A stretch of DNA of 64,000 bases, taken from DASQPR01 sp963724705. GTDB lineage: Bacteria > Actinomycetota > Actinomycetes > Mycobacteriales > Micromonosporaceae. Shown piece by piece: positions 29,105 to 38,554 of the stretch; positions within the stretch are counted from its first letter, which is position 1; the number at the start of each line of letters is the position of its first letter. A program made the position numbers and the translations under genes. The stretch lies in contig CAVRVS010000003.1 in NCBI GenBank assembly GCA_963724705.1, positions 1-64,000 of the forward strand. Reading direction: 5' to 3'. The notes under the pieces were generated by a model. The model searched no databases. It saw only the letters and a list, made by a program, of their open reading frames with translations, and had not been told where the DNA came from.

Positions 29105-30055
29105 TCACCGTCCCTGCAGGCGTGGATTGAGCACCTTTTCCAGCGCGTTGCCGCACCACGTGAACGCGAGCACGACCAGCACGATCGCGATGCCGGGCGC
29201 GAGCAGGTACCCCCACGCACCGCGGGAGACCGCGCCCTGGCTGAACGCCCCGTCGAGCATGGTGCCCCACGATGCCGCGGTCAACGACGGGTCGCCGAGA
29301 CCGAGGAACGACAGCGTCGACTCGCTCAGGATCGCGCCGGCGATGGTGATCGTCGTGTTCGCGAGCACGAGCGGCATGATGTTCGGCAGCGTGTGCTTGA
29401 GCATCTGATGCCGGTTGCTCGCGCCGAGCGCCTTGGCGCGCTCCATGTACGGCCGCTGCTTCATCGACAACACCTGCGCCCGCAGGATGCGCGCGGTCAT
29501 CCCGGCCATGACGTGATGCCGAGCACGAGGATCGTCTTGTCGACGCCTCGACCCGAGTAGCAGCATGTCAGCACGATGACCAGCGGCAGGAACGGGATGA
29601 CCAGCATCCAGTCGTCGAACCGCATGATGATCGTGTCGACCCAGCCGCCGAAGTGACCGGAGACGACGCCGAGCGACGGTGCCGATCACCATCGCGATGA
29701 TGGCCGGCGCAGAAGCCCGACCAGCAGCGACGTCCGCGATCCCCAGGCCGAGAGGTCGAGAACCGACCGGCCGTATTCGTCGGTGCCGAGCGGGTAGGCA
29801 AGCGACGGGGGCTCGAACGGCGCGCCGGTCGCATGCACGATGCTCAGCACGTCCTGTCCGAGGATGACGGCGGCGCGAATATCGCGACGAGGATCGCGAG
29901 GCCCAGCATGATGACACCGGCCTTGCCCTGCGGCTGCGCCCACAACTCCAGCCACGTTCGCCGATCGACGCCCGCCGGCGACGCCAGACGACCGAGCCGC
30001 CGGAGCCCGGGGCCTCAACAGTCGTCACGCCGGCTGGCGCTCGGCCCGTCGTCAT
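29105..30055 (-). CDS. Peptide ABC importer permease, DppC/OppC type (at least four frameshifts)
   Basis: About 315 residues. N-terminal MTTGRAPAGVTTVEAPG, then pieces in different frames: GAPFEPPSLAYPLGTDEYGR and SVLDLSAWGSRTSLLVGLL (DppC entry motif), a middle region, and TARILRAQVLSMKQRPYMER, AKALGASNRHQMLKHTLPNI (EAA loop), LSESTLSFLGLGDPSLTAAS. ATG 30055 overlaps the upstream permease stop (ATGA). Heavily broken, but every broken piece matches the family, so sequence error is more likely than decay. Confidence 0.8.
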   Translation of the reverse strand: MTTGRAPAGVTTVEAPGSGGSVVWRRRRASIGERGWSCGRSRRARPVSSCWASRSSSRYSRRRHPRTGRAEHRACDRRAVRAPVACLPARHRRIRPVGSRPLGLGIADVAAGRASAPAIIAMVIGTVARRRLRSLRRLGRHDHHAVRRLDAGHPVPAAGHRADMLLLGSRRRQDDPRARHHVMAGMTARILRAQVLSMKQRPYMERAKALGASNRHQMLKHTLPNIMPLVLANTTITIAGAILSESTLSFLGLGDPSLTAASWGTMLDGAFSQGAVSRGAWGYLLAPGIAIVLVVLAFTWCGNALEKVLNPRLQGR

Positions 30056-31129
30056 AGCTCCCTCACCCGCGGGTCGAGGACGCCGAGCATGACGTCGGCG
30101 ATCAGGTTGAACACGATGACGCTGGCCGTGAACAGCAGGAACAGGCCGCGCAGCAGCGGATAGTCGCACCGTCTGATCGCCGTCCTCGGTGAGCAGTGCC
30201 GAGGCCGGGCCAGGAGAAGACGTACTCCACTGTGAGCGCGCCGGAGATGACGAAGCCGAAGTAGAGCAGGATCTGCGTCACCGCCGGCAGCAGCGCGTTC
30301 GGCACCACGTGCGTTGCGCCGCACAGCGAGGTCCCGCAGCCCCTTCGCCCGCGCCGTCTGCACGTAGTCCTGGCCCATCTCGTCGAGCATCGACGAGCGC
30401 ATGACCAGCGAATACTGCGCGAGGTAGGCGAGCGTCAGGGTGAGGCAGGGCAGGGCGAGGTGCCACGCGACGTTGACCCACCCGGCGGCGAGGACACGTC
30501 GACGTCTACGTCGATTCATGCCGCCGAGCGGGAAGAGGCCGAGGCCGACCTGGTTGCCGGCGAGAAACAGCAGCAGCACGATGCCGAGCCAGAACTCCGG
30601 CATCGCGTAGAGCGTGACCGACGACGCCATTGGAGATCTTGTCGAATAGGCCGCCGCGTTCCCACGCGCCCTTGATGCCGATCCACGTGCCGAGCAGCGA
30701 CGACAGCAGCGTCGACACACCAACGAGCAACACGGTCGGCCAGATGCGCGTCGACGATCACCGACCACACCGGTGCGTGTGAACGTAGTCGAGATGCCGA
30801 GGTTGTGGTGGAGCGAGCAGCTGGTTCATGTAGTCGACGAACTGGCGCCACGAGCGACTGGTCGTAGCCGAACTCGTGGCGCAGGCGCGCCTGCGCCGCC
30901 GGCGTCCAGGTGCCGGTTGCGTACCAATGCCTTGATCGGGTCGCGACGACAGCACGTTGAACAGGAAGAAGTTGAAGACAAGCACGGCAGCAGGCTGACG
31001 AGCGCACCGACGAGCCGCCGCCCGATCAGGAGCGGCACCCGCATCTTCCGTCGGATCGCTCGTCCCGGCGCCACCGCCGAAGGCGGCCGGCGCCTCCGGC
31101 GGTGGGCTATCGACGGTCGTCGCCGTCAT
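30052..31129 (-). CDS. Peptide ABC importer permease, DppB/OppB type (many frameshifts)
   Basis: About 355 residues. Pieces in order: LLIGRRLVGALVSLLP, VLVFNFFLFNVLSS, ARLRHEFGYDQSLVAQFVDY, LLSSLLGTWIGIKGAWERGG, SSVTLYAMPEFWLGIVLLLF, MDEMGQDYVQTARAKGL-like EAA loop (seen as LDEMGQDYVQTARAKGLRDL), NALLPAVTQILLYFGFVISG, ALTVEYVFSWPGLGTA and a C-terminal LLFTASVIVFNLIADVMLGV. At least six frame changes. ATG 31129 begins 7 bases after the binding-protein stop. Confidence 0.78.
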
Positions 31130-31136
31130 ACGGCGG

Positions 31137-33056
31137 CTACTCCCGCTCGTCCGCGGTCGCGCGACGCCGCACCAGGAAGAAGCCGCCGGCTCCGAGCACG
31201 ACGACCACGGCCGCGACGATGCCGATCCACGCGCCGACGCCGGGGCCGCCGCTCTCCGACGCCGCTACCGCCTTGGTCTTCACGTCGACGCTCCGATACG
31301 TGTACGTGCCGCACTGGAAGAACGCGTTGCCACCCTTCTCCGGCTGCAACTGGATGCCTGTCCACTTGTCCGAGTTGTACGCCTCGAGGTCGTTCGGCGT
31401 AGTAGAGCACGATGTACGGCGCGTCGGTGTAGAGCTGTCTGCTGCATCTGCTTGACGATGGTCGCACGCTGCGGTCGGGTCGAGCGTCTGGCCCTGCTGC
31501 TTGTACAGGCTGTCGTAGGCCGCGTTGCAGTAGAACGAGTCCGACCAGCCGGCGATCGGCGCGCTTCGGCGTGCCGGTGTCCCGCTGGTCACACGTCATC
31601 GTGGAGAGCTGGAAGCTCGGGTCGGGCTCGACGCCCCAGCCCCACACGAACATGTCGTACTTCGCCGTTGCCGATCAGGTCGGTCAGCTTGTCGTCGGCG
31701 ACCAGCTTCGTCGTGGTCTTGATGCCGACCGTCCTGCAGCCAGCCCGACGATGTACTGCGACGATCGGACTTGTAGCGCGGGTCGTCGTTGGGCGCGCAG
31801 CGAAGCGCAGGTTCATCTCCTTGTGCGTCTGCCGGGTCGATCCGGTTGCCGTCCGCGTCCTTCGTGTATCCGGCCGCGTCGAGCATCTGCTCCGCCTTCG
31901 CCGGGTCGTACGTGTAGGCGCCGTCGCCCGGGGCTGTAGGCGAAGTCGGTAGTACGCCGGCGGGATGATCGACTGCCACCGGTCTGGCCGTAACCCTGCA
32001 GCACCTTGTCGCGTCAGCGACTTGAGGTCGATGGCGTACGCGACGGCCTGACGGAACTTCGGGTCCGCGCGGCCGGGCTGCCGTTGCCGACCGGCTTGTT
32101 GTCGACCGTCGCCGCACCGGTGTTGAACGCCGAGTTCGTCGAAGCTCGTGCCGGTGTGCGTCGATCCGGGTGATGCCCTTCGCGCCTTTCAGCGAGTTGT
32201 AGCCGCTCGCGGAGATCTCGTCGACGGCGTCGATCTCACCCTTGCGCAGCGCCTGGATCATCGCGTCCTCGTCCTTGTAGACGCGGTAGACCAGGTAGTC
32301 GATCTTCGGCGCGCCACCCCAGTACGTTCTTGTTCGCCTTGAGCACGATGGACTGGCCCTTGATCCCACTTGACCAATTGGAACGGGCCGGAGCCGACCA
32401 TCGCGTGTTGGTGAACGTGCCGGAGTCCTTCGCCGACACGCTCTTCCAGATGTGCTCCGGTAGGATCGGCACCCACAGCTGCGTCATGATCGGGTCCGCG
32501 GCGCGTCAGGTGGAAGACCGCGGTGGTCGCGTCGGGCGCCTCGACGCTCTTGATGTTCTTGACGTAGTTGTAGTACTGCGCGTTGGCCGCCTCGTCGTTG
32601 ATCGCGCGGTTGAAGGTGTATGCGACATCGTCAGCCGTCAGCGGCTGGCCGTCGGACCACGTGACCCCAGAGCGGATCTTGAAGGTCCAGGTGAGGCCGT
32701 CGGCCGAGTGCGTCCACGAGGACGCGAGCCCGGGTACCGGGCTGTAGTCCTTCTGCGACCAGCCCTTCGAGCAGGTCATAGACGTCGCTGTACACCTCGT
32801 ATGAGACCGACAGGAAGCCGGAGTACGGGTTGAGCGAGTCGATGTCGCCCGGGATTCCGATCGTGAACGTCTTACTACCCGGGGGCACCGACGGCCCGGA
32901 CGCGCTCGGGGACGCCGAACCGGTGGCACCGCCCGACGGCGACGCGGACGGATCGGCCATTGCAGGGCTCGCCGCCAGCGCGAAGACGGCCACCGCCGCG
33001 ACGCCAGCAAACACGGCTCGGCGCACGGTGCGCCGGCCGCGAGGAGATGTGTTCAT
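31137..33056 (-). CDS. Peptide ABC importer solute-binding protein with C-terminal membrane anchor (many frameshifts)
   Basis: Family 5 extracellular solute-binding protein, about 640 residues. The signal peptide (VRRAVFAGVAAVAVFALAAS) ends at ASPAMADP without a lipobox Cys. Then GIPGDIDSLNPYSGFLSVSY, WTFKIRSGVTWSDGQPLTAD, DVAYTFNRAINDEAAN, YLVYRVYKDEDAMIQALRKG, EIDAVDEISASGYNSLKG and GGNAFFQCGTYTYRS. The C-terminus is a single helix WIGIVAAVVVVLGAGGFFLV plus Arg residues, so it is held at the membrane by this helix rather than by lipid. GGAGG lies 6 bases before ATG 33056. Eight or more frame changes, the highest density in the window. Confidence 0.8.
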
Positions 33057-33067
33057 CGGATCCTCCG

Positions 33068-33096
33068 TTGAATGGCCAAGTCCGGACCGCTAGCGT
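33068..33096 (+). promoter_or_regulatory. Promoter of the prolyl oligopeptidase gene
   Basis: TTGAAT (33068-33073), a 17-base spacer, and TAGCGT (33091-33096); ATG 33104 follows 7 bases later, so the transcript is probably leaderless. CGGACCGCTAGCGTG in this spacer and -10 also occurs at 23050-23064 upstream of the F420-type oxidoreductase gene. Confidence 0.6.
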
Positions 33097-33103
33097 GCCT
33101 GCC

Positions 33104-35287
33104 ATGCCGGACCGCAGCGCCGAACCGCCGATCGCCCCGAGCGAGCCGAGGACGCAGGATCTGCATGGAGTCGTGATCGTCGACGACTACGCGTGGATGC
33201 GGGATACGTCCGATCCCCGGTTCCTGCCGTACGTGCGGGCCGAACGCGCGCACTACGACCGGATGACCGGACACCTGACCAACCTCCGGGATGCGTTGTC
33301 TGCCGAGACAGCCCACCGCCTGGTACCGACTGATGAATCAGTCAGGTGGCGACGTGGTAGCCAGTTCTACTACATGAAATCGGTCACCGGAAGTGAGTAC
33401 GAGCAGTTCGTGTCAAGCCGTAACGCAGTCGAAGCCGGCCACGTCGTACTCGACGACGCTGACCTGGCCACTGAGCCGGATGGATATGTCGCGGTTGAGG
33501 TGCGCGAGGTCAGCCCGGACAACCGGGTGCTCGCATATGCGTACGACACCGACGGTGACGAGGTCTACACGCTCCGATTTCGGGACATCACCACCGGGTC
33601 GGATCTTCCGGACATAGTGGACCGAGCCTCGGAGACCGGCGCCTGGAGCAGCGACTCGTCCGTCTTCTTCTACACCGTCCACGACGACCTCTACCGGTCA
33701 TACCAGGTGTGGCGGCACGCAATTGGTACGGACAGTAGCGACGACGTCCTCGTCTACCAGGAGGACGACGCCCGTTTCGATCTCGCCGTGCGGACGACGA
33801 CTTCGGGCGACTACATCGTGATCGAGATCGAAAGCCGCAACTCGGCCGAGTCCTACGCGATCCCGGCCGACCGACCGGCGGCCACGCCGACGCTGGTCCG
33901 GCGTCGCGAGCCGGGCATCGAGTACCGGGTCGACCACGTACGGCCGGCCGGCGGCGTACCCGCATCGTTCGTGATCGCCACGAACCTCGGCGCGACCGAG
34001 TTTCGGCTGATGGTGGCGCCGGTAGAGGCGCCCGGAGCCTGGCGTGAACTATCGGCGAGCCGCCCCGGCGAGCGGCTGGTCGCCGCGCACGCATTCGCCG
34101 ACCATGTCGTCCTCGAACTCCGGCGCGACGGCTTTCCGTTGCTGCGCGTCGCGGATATCGCGCCTGGTCCGACACTCGGCGCCGAGCGCGAAATCCGGGC
34201 GGACGTCGACGCCGGCCGCATCGGCCTCGCCGAGCACCAGGAGTATGACGGCGGCGCGATCCTGGTCGAGGTCGAGTCGATCATCGAGCCGCCCGCCTGG
34301 TTCGACGTCGACCTGTTCACCGGCCAGCGCGTCCTGCGCAAGCGGACCGACGTGCCGGGATACGACCGGACGGCGTATCGAACCGAGCGCCACCACGCGC
34401 CGGCCCGCGATGGCACGCTCGTCCCGGTCACGCTCGCGTGGCGCGCTGACACTCCGCTCGACGGCAGAGCGCCATGCCTGATGTGGGGTTACGGCGCCTA
34501 CGAGTCGTGCGACGACCCGTGGTTCGACCCGAGCCTCGTGAGTCTGCTGGACCGCGGCGTCGTCTACGCCCTTACCAGCCCGCGCGGCGGCGGCGAAAAC
34601 GGCCGGCACTGGTGGCTCGACGGACATCTCGCGGCCAAGTCGAACACGTTCACCGACCACGCCGCCGCGGCGAACTGGCTCGCCGGCGCCGCGCCCGACG
34701 CCGTCGGCGGGACCGGGTCGACGGATCATGCGCCCCTCGTGGACCCGGATCGCATCGTGACCCGTGGCCTGTCCGCGGGCGGTCTCCTGCAAGCGGCCGC
34801 GCTGAACGTGGCGCCGCAGCGGTGGTGTGCGGTCGTCGCCGAAGTGCCGTTCGTGGACGTGATCGGCTCGATGTCGGACCCGTCGATCCCGCTCACGATC
34901 AACGAGTGGGAGGAATGGGGCGACCCACGGAAAGCCGACGAGTTCACATACCTCTATGCCTACTCGCCGTACGACAACATGCCGCCGAGTCCTCGGCCGC
35001 GGATGCTCGTCACCGCCGCGTTGCACGATCCCCGCGTGCTCGTGCACGAGCCGACGAAGTGGGTCGCGAAGCTGCGCGCCACCGGCAAGCCGAGCGACGA
35101 CCTGCTGTTCCGAGTCGAGTTGGGTGCCGGCGCGCACACCGGACCGGCCGGCCGCTACGCCCATGTCCGCTACGAAGCCGAGGTCTACGCGTTCGTCCTG
35201 ACGCGATGGGCCTCAGCGGTCTGCCCGCTGCTTGATACAGCCAACCGTACGGGACACAGCCAACCGTACGGGCACCCGCCGGCGTGA
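33104..35287 (+). CDS. Prolyl oligopeptidase family (S9A) serine peptidase
   Basis: 727 residues, intact, no signal peptide: a cytosolic oligopeptidase related to oligopeptidase B/PtrB. N-terminal marker DDYAWMRDTSDPRFLPYVRA; seven-bladed propeller to about residue 420; alpha/beta-hydrolase domain with MWGYGAYESCDDPWFDP, TSPRGGGENGRHWW, catalytic Ser in TRGLSAGGLLQAAALN, Asp in DPRVLVHEPTKW, His in GAGAHTGPAGR. Start ATG 33104 is 8 bases after a -10 box. Together with the divergent peptide importer and the P1 aminopeptidase it suggests uptake and degradation of peptides. The last 15 residues pass through a 19-base tandem duplication. Confidence 0.93.
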   Translation: MPDRSAEPPIAPSEPRTQDLHGVVIVDDYAWMRDTSDPRFLPYVRAERAHYDRMTGHLTNLRDALSAETAHRLVPTDESVRWRRGSQFYYMKSVTGSEYEQFVSSRNAVEAGHVVLDDADLATEPDGYVAVEVREVSPDNRVLAYAYDTDGDEVYTLRFRDITTGSDLPDIVDRASETGAWSSDSSVFFYTVHDDLYRSYQVWRHAIGTDSSDDVLVYQEDDARFDLAVRTTTSGDYIVIEIESRNSAESYAIPADRPAATPTLVRRREPGIEYRVDHVRPAGGVPASFVIATNLGATEFRLMVAPVEAPGAWRELSASRPGERLVAAHAFADHVVLELRRDGFPLLRVADIAPGPTLGAEREIRADVDAGRIGLAEHQEYDGGAILVEVESIIEPPAWFDVDLFTGQRVLRKRTDVPGYDRTAYRTERHHAPARDGTLVPVTLAWRADTPLDGRAPCLMWGYGAYESCDDPWFDPSLVSLLDRGVVYALTSPRGGGENGRHWWLDGHLAAKSNTFTDHAAAANWLAGAAPDAVGGTGSTDHAPLVDPDRIVTRGLSAGGLLQAAALNVAPQRWCAVVAEVPFVDVIGSMSDPSIPLTINEWEEWGDPRKADEFTYLYAYSPYDNMPPSPRPRMLVTAALHDPRVLVHEPTKWVAKLRATGKPSDDLLFRVELGAGAHTGPAGRYAHVRYEAEVYAFVLTRWASAVCPLLDTANRTGHSQPYGHPPA
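35237..35272. repeat. 19-base tandem duplication at the peptidase C-terminus
   Basis: ACAGCCAACCGTACGGG occurs at 35237-35253 and 35256-35272, period 19. Because 19 is not a multiple of 3, the copies are read in different frames and the duplication changes the C-terminal residues. Confidence 0.85.
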
Positions 35288-35320
35288 TACGGGTAGCGCA
35301 GCGGATGCGAGGAGCCAGGC

Positions 35321-35833
35321 GTGCAGACACAGGACCGTGCGGACTATGTGGAGTTCGTCTCGTCGCGCCTGCCGGGCCTGCGGCGGCTCGCGTACGTCCT
35401 GTGCGGCGATTGGCACCACGCCGACGACATCATCCAGGCCAGCCTGACCAAGGCGTACCTGCGGTGGTCGTCGGTGCGGACGAGCCGGGACGTGGATCAG
35501 TACGTGCGCGCGATCGTGGTCAACACATTCCTGTCCGAACGACGACTGGGCTGGTCGCGTGTCCGCCTCGGTGAGCTACCACCGGAGGCGGCCGCCCCGG
35601 AGGAAGCCAGCGTCGAGGACCGTACGGTGCTGCGCCAGGCCCTTGCTCGACTGCCGAAGCGGCAGCGGGCCGTACTCATCCTGCGGTTCGTCGATGACCT
35701 CGGCGTTACCGAAGTCGCCGAGATGATGCGTTGTTCGACCGGGACCGTCAAAAGCCAGACCGCGCACGGTTTGGCATCGCTACGCCGGCACCTCGACGAC
35801 CTGGCGTACCCGATGCCGGGGAGGCAGACATGA
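35321..35833 (+). CDS. SigE-family ECF sigma factor
   Basis: 170 residues, intact. Region 2 in FVSSRLPGLRRLAYVLCGDW and HHADDIIQASLTKAYLRW; region 4 in LPKRQRAVLILRFVDDLGVT and EVAEMMRCSTGTVKSQTAHG. This is the short actinobacterial SigE/SigJ-like group (TIGR02983 type). Start GTG 35321 with AGGAG 9 bases upstream. The stop overlaps the ATG of a membrane protein gene (ATGA), which probably encodes its regulator or surface partner. Confidence 0.92.
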   Translation: MQTQDRADYVEFVSSRLPGLRRLAYVLCGDWHHADDIIQASLTKAYLRWSSVRTSRDVDQYVRAIVVNTFLSERRLGWSRVRLGELPPEAAAPEEASVEDRTVLRQALARLPKRQRAVLILRFVDDLGVTEVAEMMRCSTGTVKSQTAHGLASLRRHLDDLAYPMPGRQT

Positions 35834-37086
35834 ACACCAACGACGACCGCGGCGATCTGCTTCGTCCGCTGCGCGACATCGATGGCGCCGACGGTCCCCC
35901 ACCGCGGTACGACATCGCGCTGGCGATGCGGCACGGCGACGCGATCCGGCGACGCCGGATGTCGATCGGCGCCTTCGCCGCGATTGTCGTGGTCGGCGCC
36001 GCAATCGGGATACCGCTCGGCTTGCCGACACCACAGAACGCCGAGCCGACCCCGGCACCGTCCGTATCCGTGCCGACGTCTTCGCCATCGCCGTTGCCGC
36101 GCAGTACGGAGCCGGCCGACCTGCCGGTGGCCAACTGCACAGTCACTTCCGTCACCGCGCCCGCGAGCGCCGGCGCGTTCACCAGCTTGGGCAACGCCGT
36201 CATCGACCCAACCGGCCACTACCTCGTGGCCTCGCTGATGAAGCCGTTCACGCTGCCACTCCCCGACTACGTACCAACCAAGGCGATGCTGGTCGACCTG
36301 CGCACCGGACAGAAGACGTTGATCCCGGTGGCCGACGCCGGGGCTAGCGCCGTCAACGCCAGCGGCGTCGTGATCGGCGACAGCGGACCCAGCGGCACAG
36401 GCTGGGTGTACCGCAACGGTAAGGTCTCGCTCTTGCCGAAGTTCCATGGCGTCGCGGCCGCGCCGAATGCCATCAACGCGCGCGGCGACATCATTGGCTC
36501 GGTGATCAGCGGCCAGACCGATACATCGGTGATCTGGCCGGCGGCCAACCCGGGCACGGTGCGCGCACTGCTGCCCGCGAACTTCCTCGCCAGCACCATC
36601 TCCGATACCGGACTGATCGGCGGCGCGATCGGCACGCTCGACAGGGGTCGACCGTACGTCGGCGACGGGAAGGGTAACGGTCACACGCTTTCCACCGGCG
36701 ATGCCGATACGCAAGGCGACGTCTTCCAAATTCGTGGCCACTACGCCGTCGGCGAGGGCCCCATCTTCGCCGGCCGGTATCCGCTGGTGTGGAACCTCAC
36801 CACCGGCGCGCTCACTACGTACCCGAACGTACGGCTGAACTCGATCGCCAACGACGGTACGACCGTGGGCGCGGTCAGCGGCAGCTCGAGCGTTTACACA
36901 AGCATCGGATTGGTGGGCCGCGGCGGTCAGCTCCAGCGGCTGCCGACCGGACCCGGCGACAACCTGCGGGTGTACGTAAACCCGGACGGCATTACCGACG
37001 ACGGGCACACGATTGTCGGGACGAGCCGAACGCCCGTGAACAACGACGGTCCGTTCTCACGAGTCGCTCTGTTATGGCATTGCTGA
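35830..37086 (+). CDS. Membrane-anchored protein with extracytoplasmic HAF-like repeats, sigma factor partner
   Basis: 418 residues. Cytoplasmic N-terminus 1-45 (LLRPLRDIDGADGPPPRYDI), one transmembrane helix about 46-68 (IGAFAAIVVVGAAIGIPLGL), a Pro/Ser-rich linker, then an outside domain of repeated beta blades: SAVNASGVVIGDSGPSG, NAINARGDIIGSVISG, NSIANDGTTVGAVSG, GITDDGHTIVGTSR, like HAF repeats. It overlaps the sigma gene by 4 bases. By position and topology it may act as an anti-sigma or sensing partner, although no zinc-binding anti-sigma motif is present. Confidence 0.75.
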   Translation: MNTNDDRGDLLRPLRDIDGADGPPPRYDIALAMRHGDAIRRRRMSIGAFAAIVVVGAAIGIPLGLPTPQNAEPTPAPSVSVPTSSPSPLPRSTEPADLPVANCTVTSVTAPASAGAFTSLGNAVIDPTGHYLVASLMKPFTLPLPDYVPTKAMLVDLRTGQKTLIPVADAGASAVNASGVVIGDSGPSGTGWVYRNGKVSLLPKFHGVAAAPNAINARGDIIGSVISGQTDTSVIWPAANPGTVRALLPANFLASTISDTGLIGGAIGTLDRGRPYVGDGKGNGHTLSTGDADTQGDVFQIRGHYAVGEGPIFAGRYPLVWNLTTGALTTYPNVRLNSIANDGTTVGAVSGSSSVYTSIGLVGRGGQLQRLPTGPGDNLRVYVNPDGITDDGHTIVGTSRTPVNNDGPFSRVALLWHC

Positions 37087-37163
37087 CTCGGCGCCGCCGG
37101 CGGCGCGAGAGCCGTGTGACCGGACTCGCGCCGTAGCTCGGCCAAGATCAGCGAGGCGGCTTG

Positions 37164-37169
37164 TAGGGT
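37164..37169 (+). promoter_or_regulatory. Putative -10 element TAGGGT of a leaderless bioB transcript
   Basis: TAGGGT ends 6 bases before ATG 37176; no Shine-Dalgarno sequence. Confidence 0.45.
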
Positions 37170-37175
37170 ACGAAC

Positions 37176-38185
37176 ATGTCCGAGCTGACCGATCCCGATC
37201 TCGCGCGCGCTGTCGCCACTGTTGTTGAAACCGGCGTCGGCCTGGACGAAACCGGCGTACTCGCCGTCCTGCGCCTGCCCGATGATGAGGTCGCCGCCGC
37301 CCTCGACGTCGCCCACCAGGCGCGCATGCGCGATGGTGCGGCCCGGAGGTCGAGGTCGAGGGCATCGTGTCGGTCAAGACCGGTGGATGTCCCGAGGACT
37401 GCCACTTCTGCTCGCAGTCCGGCCTGTTCACCTCGCCCGTCCGCGCGGTCTGGCTCGACATCCCGGCACTCGTCGAGGCCGCGAAGCAGACCGCCGCGAC
37501 CGGTGCGACCGAGTTCTGCATCGTCGCTGCCGTACGCGGGCCGGACGAGCGGCTGATGGCACAGATGCGCGAGGGCGTGAAAGCGATCAAGGATGCCGTC
37601 GACATCCAGGTCGCGGCGTCGCTCGGCATGCTCAGCCAGACGCAGGTCGACGACCTGGTCGCGATGGGCGTGCACCGCTACAACCACAACCTCGAGACAG
37701 CCCGCTCGTTCTTCCCGAACGTGGTCACCACCCACACCTGGCAGGAACGCTTCGACACGCTCCGCATGGTCCGCGACTCCGGCATGGAGGTCTGCTGCGG
37801 CGGGATCCTCGGCCTCGGCGAGACGCTGGAGCAGCGGGCGGAGTTCGCCACCCAGCTCGCGTCGCTCGCTCCCGACGAGGTCCCGCTCAATTTCCTGAAC
37901 CCGCGACCGGGGACACCGCTCGCGGACTCGACCGTCGTCGACGCTCGCGACGCTCTTCGCGCGATCGCCGCCTTCCGGCTCGCGTTGCCGCGCACGATCC
38001 TCCGGTTCGCCGGCGGTCGCGAGATCACGCTCGGCGACCTGGGAACGCGCGACGGTCTGCTCGGCGGGGTGAACGCCGTCATCGTCGGCAACTACCTGAC
38101 CACGCTGGGCCGGTCGGCCAAGCAGGATCTCGCGCTCCTGGACGAGCTGAAGATGCCCGTGAAAGCACTGTCGTCCGCCCTGTAG
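37176..38185 (+). CDS. bioB: Biotin synthase (one frameshift)
   Basis: Radical SAM enzyme inserting sulfur into dethiobiotin, about 337 residues. The [4Fe-4S] motif is in GGCPEDCHFCSQSG (CxxxCxxC), SAM-side motifs include GVHRYNHNLETARSFFPNVV, GMEVCCGGILGLGETLEQRA and VPLNFLNPRPGTPLAD; the C-terminal barrel end is GVNAVIVGNYLTTLGRSAKQ. A missing G near 37342 breaks the frame between MRDGA and PEVEVEGIVSVKTGG. The bsaP-type gene follows after 14 bases. No bioA, bioD or bioF lies in the window. Confidence 0.92.
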
Positions 38186-38199
38186 AAAGGACGAATCCA

Positions 38200-38391
38200 G
38201 TGTTCGACACAGTCGCGTGGTGTGACCGTTGCGGTGGTGCGGTCGGCGGAGATCGACACGTTGCCTGCATCGCGGCCCGGGCGCTCGAACCGCCCCGATT
38301 CTGTACGCAATGCCGGCGGCGGATGAAGGTCCAGGTATTCCCGGACGGCTGGCGCGCAACCTGCGTCGAGCACGGGGAGCGCGCCGGCTGA
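38200..38391 (+). CDS. bsaP: BsaP-type biotin synthase auxiliary protein
   Basis: 63 residues from GTG 38200; AGAAAGGA lies upstream. Starts with FDTVAWCDRCGGAVGGDRH and contains six Cys (8, 11, 23, 35, 38, 55) in CxxC pairs (CDRC, CTQC), as in small iron-sulfur or zinc-ribbon proteins. In actinobacteria a protein of this type is encoded directly after bioB and is needed for the activity of their BioB type. Gene position (14 bases after bioB), size and the Cys pattern support the call. Confidence 0.8.
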   Translation: MFDTVAWCDRCGGAVGGDRHVACIAARALEPPRFCTQCRRRMKVQVFPDGWRATCVEHGERAG

Positions 38392-38554
38392 CGGCCGTAC
38401 GTTCAGCCGGCCACACTCTCCTAAGCGCGGAGAAGCCCTCATTTGAGCGGCTACGCATGAGCACGCCGACGCACCGGCTGCGTGGGTCGCGGTGCGCCGA
38501 AGTGCCCAACTGAAGCCCCCGCAACGCCAGGTGACATGGGCGGCTTCGAGCACT

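Noticed and set aside
27033..33056. Peptide importer genes as true pseudogenes
   Set aside because: Every broken piece retains family motifs and no stop codons beyond those caused by the shifts are needed; kept as genes with frameshifts until reads are checked.
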